Under the pieces are notes generated by a model. The model was not told the DNA's origin. It searched no databases and saw only the letters and a list, made by a program, of their open reading frames with translations. From Phascolarctos cinereus (taxonomy: Eukaryota; Chordata; Mammalia; Diprotodontia; Phascolarctidae), in contig NW_018343982.1 of assembly GCF_002099425.1 (NCBI RefSeq), forward strand, positions 12,187,501-12,251,500: a stretch of DNA of 64,000 nt. The letters are read 5' to 3'. The position numbers and the translations under genes are program-made. Shown here in pieces: positions 56,441-64,000 of the stretch. Every line of letters begins with the position of its first letter. Positions within the stretch are counted from its first letter, which is position 1.

Positions 56441-58265
56441 TAAGATAGATCAAGAACTAAGTTTTTTAAAATACCCATAAACCTGGGCACATTTGCCTTC
56501 TGCTATTTCAGTCCCTAAGGAGAGAGGGCTCAAATATAAAGTATAGCTACAAAATATTCTTCCTACCAAGTTCACTTTTGTTGATAGCTAATTGAAATGT
56601 GATTCTCTAGCTGCAGGTCACAGTGTTTCACAGGCTAAGTCAATCCAGGGCTAGTCTTGTTCAAACAGCTCACTCCTCAGTTACATTCTGGTTCACTAAC
56701 TCAGATGCTACTGTTGTTGGATTTCTAGTAGTTAGAAAGTTCACAAGGGCATTTTGCCTTCAATATTCATTCACTTGGGTTCAAGAAATAATAAACAATC
56801 AAGATAGAAGAAACAAAAGTGCCATGTATTTGAGGTCACATGGCAACGAGGTGGAGAAGGGGTTATCCTACTTGGAGACTAACAATATTTTCCCCTCCTT
56901 ACTTGAAACCTATTAGTAAGAGAAGAGGCTTGAGTTTTCCCCTGTAGAGCTTTTATATTTAATCCAGTTTTGGCTGAGTTAGCTAAAATGGCTTTTTATC
57001 ACCACACAGTGAGTTACTCATAGGTAGTTATCAGATACTTTCTCATTCCCTGAACTAGGGGCTGAGCACTTCCATCCTACTCATCCTTAAAGCAGGCCCA
57101 CTAAGACTCCATGTAGGTTTGCAGTAGACAAAGAACACAGCACATGCTCCAAGGCCTGGTACTCATTGACAAGATCTCTCCCACCCCATTACATTCACAT
57201 AAAATAAATCTGATTAAAGCTTGAATAAAAAAATCAAAGAGGGATCATCAAAAACAAATGAAAAAGAATCTAAGGTACTAAATACAGAAGGTAAGGAAGA
57301 AGCATAAAAGTACCCTATGGACTAAAACCCATGTTCTCTAAGAAATGAATGTAGGGATATGCAGATATCACATTGGAATCCACTCAAGTGAGGAGAGGGA
57401 AGGTATAAGATGGAAGGGAGATGAAGATGCCTCCTGAACCAGTCAGGATATTAGCAGAGACAATAATTTCTTCAGTTTCTTGATAGGGATTGGCAGTTAT
57501 GGAAGAGTAAGATGAGAGTGATTGAAAGGAAGGATTCGAGTGGGGGGAATATAAGCTTAGTCTTATGCAGAAAGGGAAATAAAGAAGTACCATCAAAACA
57601 CATTCCTTTCTACAAGGGAAGAAGAGGAAGAGGAGAGTAAATAGCTTCATCATGGACTTTGTTTGGGGGGAATGGGTTCTACTAAACTACCTTCTTCCAG
57701 AAAGAGTCATATTTCCTACAATTGCATCCACATTTCAAAAGCAGGGATATATATTCTATCACCTATCACAAATATCCAGGTACACATAACAGGCATGGAT
57801 TACAACTAGCATGGCAAAGAGGACATATGTCCATTGGCCTTAGGAAAAATTTGTGTTCCAAAATGGAGGCAGAGAATAGGCCTCATGGCTCAGGATATAG
57901 ATGACTTTTTACTGTGCTCCAGTGCCTCTCCTTCATAAATGAATATTTCAAGAAGAAAGGCACAACAACTAGCATACCTTCCTCAGGGAAGAAATACCTC
58001 TAAATAAAGAAAAACAAGTGGAAGGAAGGACAAGATACATTTTTCAAGTCTATTAATGCTTAGCATGTGCTTTCCAGAAAGAGTATCTTTTTCATAAGGG
58101 ATCTAAATAGACATATTGTATGGCCATAAATGTAAATAGCTTGTAGTCATGAATGGAGAAATAGCATTCAGAATAGCCTAGACAAGTGAAGAGATAAGGA
58201 AGATTATAAATGAATACTTCTTGGAAAAAAAGCATGATAAAAAGATATTGATTAAGAGGTTAGAT
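56441..58265. other. Mostly unassigned sequence
   Basis: 56441-57200 shows no recognisable repeat or exon. 57235-58265 is A-rich and could be the 5' part of the old L1 that follows, but I cannot align it by eye. Confidence 0.35.
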
Positions 58266-58858
58266 GGGAAGGCAGGAAGGGAGGATTTTAAATCACTGTC
58301 TTATCTGGGAGGGAAGAGAGAAAGTAGAGTCAAAAGAGAATTGTAAAATAAATTTGAAAAACAGATCAAGTTGCAATTTAAGTAAATTGAAAGAACTTGG
58401 GATAGGGTAAGTAACAGGGAATGCGTGTATGGAGAAAAAAATAGCTTCTGATTAATGCAAGCAAAACAATCACAGGGAAATAATACTGATTTAAAACAGG
58501 AAAAGATAAAAATCAGGGATACAATCAATGCTAAAGAAATAAAAGGAGGAAAACACAAATCTAAGAGTTGTAATTTTAAATATAAATGGATTAAATGATG
58601 GAATAAAACAAAAGCACATGCCCTGATGAATGAGGCAAAGTCCAACAACTTACTGTAGAGAATAAACATTCCTAAGTGTAAGAACACATATAGAACAAAA
58701 ATAAGGATGAGAATAAAACATACTATAAGTCAGATAATTTAAAAAAACAGGAGTTGTATACAATAGTTTTATCAAACAAGACAACACTAAAATTCATAAT
58801 ATCAAGAGATCAAGAGTGATGCTATATTCTTAAAGGCGCCAAGGAAAATAAAACTATA

Positions 58859-58920
<62 letters not shown>
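58859..58920. repeat. (CTGT)n(CTAT)n microsatellite
   Basis: CTGTCTGTCTGT followed by about 12 CTAT units. Confidence 0.92.
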
Positions 58921-59055
58921 ATCTAAATGTAGATGCTACATTTGTAGCATCTAAATTTATAGAATGCTTTAATTAATAGAACATGAAATTGAGATCTTAA
59001 TGAAATCCAATCTTTGAAAGAGAAATTGATGAAACCAAAAATGAAATACCAAAAA

Positions 59056-59058
59056 TGT

Positions 59059-59092
<34 letters not shown>
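59056..59092. repeat. (GT)n microsatellite
   Basis: About 18 GT units with one interruption. Confidence 0.92.
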
Positions 59093-59094
<2 letters not shown>

Positions 59095-59854
59095 AGTGGG
59101 AGGGGAGAGTTTAATCCAATTGATTTTGAAATAAATTACCTTGAATGTTTAAAGAGGTATGAGTGTCTGCTACAAAAAGTTATTCTCAATAATTTGAGAA
59201 AGCAATCCAGTAAAGCCCTTCTATGAGAGAAATGCGATCCTAATAACTAGATTAGATAAGGAAAACAGAAAGAGACAAGGTAGCAAAAGAGAAATATAAA
59301 GCAATATCATTAATGATATTAATGTGAAATTTCCAAATAAAGTTCTAGCAAAAAGAATACAGTAATATTTGCAGAAATCATTAATTATGACCTAGTTGGA
59401 TTTATACTATGAATGCAAAGATGAGTCAGCATTTAAAAATAATTAGAATAATTTCCATATAAATAATAAAATAATAACTATATGATCTTAACACTAGATT
59501 TAGGAATTCCTTTAACAAATTATATATTTGTTTAAACTTTTTAAAAGGCCTGTAAGGTATAAAACTAGAAGAGCTATTTTAACATGATCAAAACCATATT
59601 AATGTAAAAGGTAGCAATACTTTAAGTACAGAAAGACTAGATTTTTCTCAATAAATATTAGTAAAATTTACTCAATAAAAACATTTTATTTAGTTAAAAA
59701 ATTTGAGTAAAACAAGGATGCCGTCTCCTACCCACCTACAATATCATATGACCAAGTTAAGTAATTAAAGATATAAGCATAACCAAATAAGAGATACAAT
59801 TATCCCTCTTCACAGATATTACAATGGTTTCTTCCCAAGGTAATCAGGTAATTA

Positions 59855-59985
59855 ACAACAAGTGTTTATTGAGCTCCCACTACATGCCAGGCATTGTGCT
59901 AGGCATTGGGGATAGAAATACAAAGAATAAAACAATCCTAACTCATATAGAGTATACTTTTCAATGAAGGATACAGATAGGGCTC
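59855..59985 (-). repeat. L2 3' end, antisense
   Basis: GTGTTTATTGAGCTCCCACT, CATGCCAGGCATTGTGCTAG, GCATTGGGGATAGAAATACA. Confidence 0.7.
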
Positions 59986-60546
59986 TAGGACCAGATTGCT
60001 TTCAATCAGTAAACAACTTTGCCTCCACTGTCACTTCTAGTACACTTATCTACGAGTAAATAACAATAAAGTGAGGTTTTGGGATATCTCAAGTAGAGGT
60101 AAAAATGAAGAAGCCAAAATCTAGTTGGAAATGGACATCCTTTACGTAGGGAAATGCTGCAGTGAATGTTGGTTGGGAAAGGAAAAGGTCATGGCTCCCT
60201 TTTGTTATAGCATATATTACTGGCATATCTCTCAACCATCTTATGATGGGCTGGAGTGAGGAAGAGGAAGGTCCCCAGTTTTCCTCCTCATAGACTAGTA
60301 ATCCCCAATTGAATGTGTATGTTATTCCCTCCTTAAGCCAACTCCTATGAGAATAAGAATCCCTCATTCCCTCTCACCTTCCCCTGTTTCCCTTCCACTG
60401 TGAGAGACTTTTCTTTTCTGTTTTTTTTTGTGTATGATAATTTACCCCATTCTACCTCTCCCTTTCTTCTTCTCCGAGTATCATCCTCTCTCATCCCTTA
60501 ATTTTATTCTCCAGATATGACCCCTTCATCTTCAACTCACCCTGTG

Positions 60547-60548
60547 CC

Positions 60549-60589
<41 letters not shown>

Positions 60590-60606
60590 CCTATCTATGT
60601 ATCTAT
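60547..60606. repeat. (CTAT)n microsatellite in the L1A spacer
   Basis: About 12 units with few interruptions, at the same L1A position as 131-172 and 23205-23262. Confidence 0.92.
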
Positions 60607-60754
60607 CTATTTATACATACATACAATTTTTTTCCTTCAACTCCCCTAATACTGACAAAGTTCTCATGAGCTACAAATATGATCTTTCCGTGCAGGAATG
60701 TAAACAGTTCAATCTTAATAAGTCTCTTATGATTTCTCTTTCCTGTTTACCTCT

Positions 60755-61828
60755 TCATGTTCCACTGGAGTCCTGTATTTGAAAGTCAAATTTTCTGTTT
60801 AGCTCTGGTCTTTTCATCAGGAAGGCTTAAAAGTCCTCTATTTCACTGAATGACCATTTTTTCCCCTGAGGGATTATACTCAGTTTTGCTGGGTAGGTGA
60901 TTCTTGGTTGTAATCCTATCTCCTTTGCCCTCTGGAATATTATATTCCATGCCCTCCGGTCCTTTAATGTAGAGGCTGCTAAATCTTGTGTTATCCTGAT
61001 TGTGTTTCCACAGTACTTGAATTGTTTCTTTCTGGCTGCTTGTAATATTTTCTCCTTGACCTGGGAACCCTGGAATTTGGCCACAATATTCCTAGGAGTT
61101 TTCCTTTGGGGATCTCTTTCAGGAGGAGATCTGTGGATTCTTTCAATTTCTATTTTGCCCTCTGGTTCTAATATATCAGGGCAGTTTTCCTTGATAATTT
61201 CTTGAAAGGTGATGTCTAGGCTCTTTTTTGATCATGGCTTTCAGATAGTCCAATAATTTTTAAATTCTGTCTCCTGGATCTATTTTCCTGGTCAGTTGTT
61301 TTTCCAATGAGATATTTCACATTGTTTTCTAATTTTTCATTCTTTTGGATTTGTTTTACAGTGTCTTGATTTCTCATAAAGTCACTATCTTCCAATTGCT
61401 CTATCCTAATTTTTAAGGAAGTATTTTCTTCAGTAATCTTTTGGACTTCATTTTCCATTTAGCCTATTTTTCTTTTTAGGGCATTTTTCTCCTCATTGGC
61501 TTTTTGGACCTCTTTTGCCATTTGGGTTAGGCTTTTTTAAGGTGTTATTTTCTTCAGTATTTTTTGGGTCTCCTTTAGCAAGCTGTTGACTTGTTTTTCA
61601 TGATTTTCTTGCATCACTCTCATTTCTCTTCCAGTTTTTCCTCTACTTCCCTTACTTGCTTCTCAAAATCCCTTTTGAGCTCTTCCAAGGCCTGGGACTG
61701 ATTCATGTTTTTCTTGGAGGCTTTGGATGTAGGAGCTTTGATTTTGTTGTCTTCTGGTTGTATATTTTGATCTTCTTGTCACCAAAGTAAGATAATGTAG
61801 TCTGACTGTTTTTGCCCTGCTTGCTCAT
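60755..61828 (-). pseudogene. L1A ORF1p, about 358 codons, broken
   Basis: Start at 61828 (MSKQ-type). Coiled coil at about 61740-61460. A coil/RRM piece at 61216-61458 (ENEVQKITEENTSLKIRIEQ, then RQNLKIIGLSESHDQK). C-terminal domain at 60827-61084 with EKILQAARKKQFKYCGNTIR and AASTLKDRRAWNIIFQRAKE. Stop near 60755. Frame changes near 61460, 61210 and 60830. Confidence 0.8.
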
Positions 61829-62648
61829 GATCCTAGCCAATTACTTGAGTTTTAAACTCTTTGTTAAGGTAAGAGTCTGCTTCCAATGTGGAGAATGTAC
61901 TGTCTCAAGCTTCAGGGGTTTGTGTAGCTGTTTTCAGAGATAGTTGTAGGGACCTGTAAATTTTCAGTTCTTCCAAGGTGGTATGATAAGGGGTGAGGTG
62001 TTTACTCCTTTCTGGCCTGTGACCACAAGTATTCCTTTCTGTCCTGTAACTGTGAGGAGGGGTTTCTCTGCACCACCACTACAAGCTCCACCATGCAGTG
62101 CTCCTCCTCACCCCAGCACCATTGCCCAGAACTGTGACCCAGATCCACACACGGGGAAAGCAAGAGATTCCTGCCTCAGCACTAGCAAAGAGATCCCTGC
62201 AGTCCCTCTCTGATCAGCCACTGGATTCCCCCTCAGTCTGTGGGCTGGAAGTTCAGGAAGCAGCTCCCCCCCCCAGGGCCAAGCTCTTGGGGAATGGAGC
62301 TGAAACCCCGTCTTCCTCTCTGACCACCCACAGAAACAGACTTTTCCCACTGACCTTCTAAGTTGTCTTTGGCATTGGTGGATTGAGAATCTGGAAATCT
62401 GCACAGCTGCCCGCGATTCAGTCTTCTGAGTCCTGCTCCAGGTTTGCTGCTGCCTGCATGCCCACTCTGTGCTCCCAGCCTGGCGTGATACACCTTTCTG
62501 ATCAATCATCCAGGTTGTCTTGGGCTGGAAATTTGTTTGACTCTCTCTTTTTGTGGGTTCTGCTGCTTCAAAATTTGTTTAGAGCCATTTTTTATGAGTA
62601 TTTGGAGGGGTTTGGGGGATAGCTCAAGCAAGTCACTGCTTTCACTCT

Positions 62649-62658
62649 GCCATCTTGG
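62649..62658 (-). promoter_or_regulatory. YY1-like motif at L1A 5' end
   Basis: Minus strand CCAAGATGGC at the element's 5' terminus. Confidence 0.5.
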
Positions 62659-62699
62659 TTCCGCCCCTGCCTTCCCCCCCTCCCCCCCACATAGATTCT

Positions 62700-62820
62700 T
62701 CCTTATAGTAGATTTGCGCACAAAGTTTGGGTTGTTAACCACTTGGAGGATATATTTTAGATTTATTGAACTAAATGACTACTAAGGATCCTTTCAATCC
62801 TGAAATTCTGTGATTCTGTG
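62700..62820 (+). repeat. CR1/L3 3' end
   Basis: GATCCTTTCAATCCTGAAAT then TTCTGTGATTCTGTGA: the CR1-clade octamer-like terminus. Confidence 0.6.
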
Positions 62821-62939
62821 AAATATTTAAGCAGAATAGAGCTAGGATCATTGTTGAATGTTACAAGAAGACAGATTTGATTCAAGAAAAGCCAAAACTT
62901 CCTAGTATTTTGAGTTGTACCAAAATGAAATGCTTTATC

Positions 62940-63095
62940 TCAGGAGTTCTCCACCTTTGTAGGTCTTCCAGTGGATGCTGAATGATCACTTGGTTACTTG
63001 CAGGTGTGATTCATTCTTTTGGTAATAGCCCTTTGACTTGGTAACATTTGAGGTCCTTTCCATCTTTTCTGTTCTGTGGTCAGCAGATATGATCA
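62940..63095 (+). repeat. L3/CR1 3' end
   Basis: GTAGGTCTTCCAGTGGATGC, TGAATGATCACTTGG, and TTTGAGGTCCTTTCCATCTT with TTCTGTTCTGTG at the end. Confidence 0.6.
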
Positions 63096-63189
63096 GAAAC
63101 TCAAAAACCTCTGTAGAGGATATTATTACATTTGAAAAAAATTTGGATCGAATGTCCTATAATATTTCTTACAAATCCAGGGTGGTATG

Positions 63190-63345
63190 ATTAGGGCAAG
63201 GGAAATTTCAGATTGTGAGAGGGAAAAACCCTTCCTTCTACAAGTAAGAGTTGTTCAGAAGTGAAGTGGGCTGTCTCAGGAGATAGTGACTTCTGCATCA
63301 TTGAAGTTATTCAAGGAAAGGCTGGATAACCACATAATTCACATT
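63190..63345 (+). repeat. L3/CR1 fragment
   Basis: GGGCTGTCTCAGGAGATAGT, GACTTCTGCATCATTGAAGT and CAAGGAAAGGCTGGATAACC: the CR1/L3 region just before the 3' end. A second L3 copy beside the one at 62940. Confidence 0.6.
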
Positions 63346-63374
63346 TTATAGTACTTACAGGTTTGTAGAGTGCT

Positions 63375-63520
63375 TGTCAGAAATGATATAGTGTAAATTG
63401 TAGTACAATAGAAATATGGGTAGATTTAGAATCAGCAAACCTGTATTTGAATCCCATTTTTGCTACTTAGTGCTTGTACCACTTTTGAGCAAGTCACTTT
63501 ACTTCAATTGGAGAGATTAA
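63375..63520 (+). repeat. MIR SINE
   Basis: GTTTGTATTTGAATCCC-like B box (CTGTATTTGAATCCCATTTT), GAGCAAGTCACTTTACTTCA. Confidence 0.7.
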
Positions 63521-63884
63521 CTTATTTCAACTAAAAGAATTGGTGAAGGAGTGGAAGATATGAAAGACAGAATATGTGTGATATGGTCTGGTGAGAGACA
63601 GCTTACACTAATTACACACCTTGTTGGGAAATAGCATTAGAACCCCAGAGACTCTGAAGAGTAAAGTTAAAGATAACCTAAAGAGATGGAGAAATGTCTA
63701 GTGAGCATGAGAAGATGTACTTATGAGGTATTAAAAGCCATAAAGAGAAAGTGTTAGGACATAAAATCCCACTCTAAAATTCATGAAATTCATGCACTAT
63801 ATTACCAACAAGGAGAAATGCCAGAGAAGCAGGGAACTAGAAAAGAAATAGGAAAACATGAGCTGAATGAATGAATAATGTTTT
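63521..63884. other. No recognisable feature
   Basis: Purine-rich unique sequence (GAGAGACAGC, AAGAGATGGAGAAATG); nothing identified. Confidence 0.4.
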
Positions 63885-64000
63885 AAAAAATATTTAGCAA
63901 ACACTGTGTTTCAGGTACTCGTTTAAGCCTTAAGGAAATGCAAACACAAGCAAGCAAGACAATATGTGACCTCAAGGCTCTTAACTTGGAAAGAAACCAC
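63885..64000 (-). repeat. L2 3' end, antisense (runs off window)
   Basis: TATTTAGCAAACACTGTGTT, AGGTACTCGTTTAAGCCTTA, GACCTCAAGGCTCTTAACTT in reversed L2 order. Confidence 0.55.

Larger units (their letters stand above)
58270..59835 (+). mobile_element. Old L1 ORF2 relic (endonuclease to RT)
   Basis: Worn L1 order: VVILNINGLN near 58570 (L1 LTLNVNGLN), KTGVVYNSFIKQDNTKIHNI near 58750 (VAILVSDKT region), ISLM and NICRNH near 59310-59370, then DLVGFI-like sequence, and near 59710 a QGCPLLP-like motif followed by a decayed LSLFADD-like site near 59800. Two microsatellites lie inside. All frames are destroyed. Confidence 0.6.
60296..62667 (-). mobile_element. L1A LINE: 5'UTR, ORF1 and part of the spacer, no ORF2
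   Basis: Minus strand: 5' end GGGGCGGAACCAAGATGGC at about 62667, 5'UTR to 61829, ORF1 61828-60755, spacer to about 60296. It stops at CATTCAATTGGGGA, without poly(A). A C-rich run lies just outside its 5' end (62672-62690). Confidence 0.87.

Overview
This 64 kb window looks like metatherian (marsupial) nuclear DNA. The diagnostic repeats are tRNA-derived CORE-SINEs of the Mar1/WSINE type (head GGCAGCTAGGTGGCACAGTG, tail GGGCAAGTCACTTAACCCC), MIR, L2 and L3/CR1 fossils, and several generations of L1. The species cannot be fixed by eye. I found no host exon, tRNA, rRNA or CRISPR. Every open frame longer than about 60 codons that I could interpret belongs to an L1-type retrotransposon or is a chance frame. 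The window is therefore intergenic or deep intronic DNA, built mostly of nested retrotransposons.

Three L1 lineages dominate, named here only for reference. L1A is GC-richer at its 5' end and has an ORF1 starting MSKQ. Its copies are 1-2260 (-), 22788-25262 (-), 45150-46436 and 46437-48170 (+), and 60296-62667 (-). None of them carries ORF2, which recalls half-L1 (HAL1) elements. L1B is younger, with ORF1 starting MSKKK and recognisable ORF2. Its copies are 6026-9750 (-), 9793-13558 (+), 17889-22345 (+), 29557-30363 (-), 52475-56440 (-), and nested pieces at 34630-35125 and 36258-36527. L1C is older: 16135-17720 (-), 17721-17876 (-), 25263-26705 (-) and 34170-38592 (-). Two L1C copies share one internal deletion that removes nearly all of ORF2. 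Still older L1 wrecks lie at 26860-27195, 39150-39560, 43440-44635, 51600-52330 and 58270-59835.

Two virus-derived fossils are present. One is an internally deleted, gammaretrovirus-like element on the minus strand at 2261-4620, cut by an L1A. The other is a probable solo LTR at 12490-13265 inside the endonuclease region of an L1B. Ancient L2, L3/CR1 and MIR fragments fill much of 26.8-34.2, 38.6-45.1, 48.2 and 62.7-64 kb. Relatively repeat-poor stretches are 13.9-15.5, 27.4-28.9, 40.0-41.9, 48.2-50.5 and 56.4-58.3 kb.

The most interesting structures are: (1) two independent head-to-tail L1 fusions whose junction falls at the same place in ORF1; (2) a 180-bp block in L1C ORF1 that matches a sequence 1.8 kb away at 172/180 positions, with no sign of retrotransposition; (3) the shared-deletion, ORF1-only L1C derivative; (4) a ~496-bp tandem duplication enclosing a long polypurine tract; (5) an L1B joined to a SINE tail. 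No gene network can be read from this window. The only function visible is that of the retrotransposon parts: the ORF1 RNA-binding chaperone, and the ORF2 endonuclease and reverse transcriptase.
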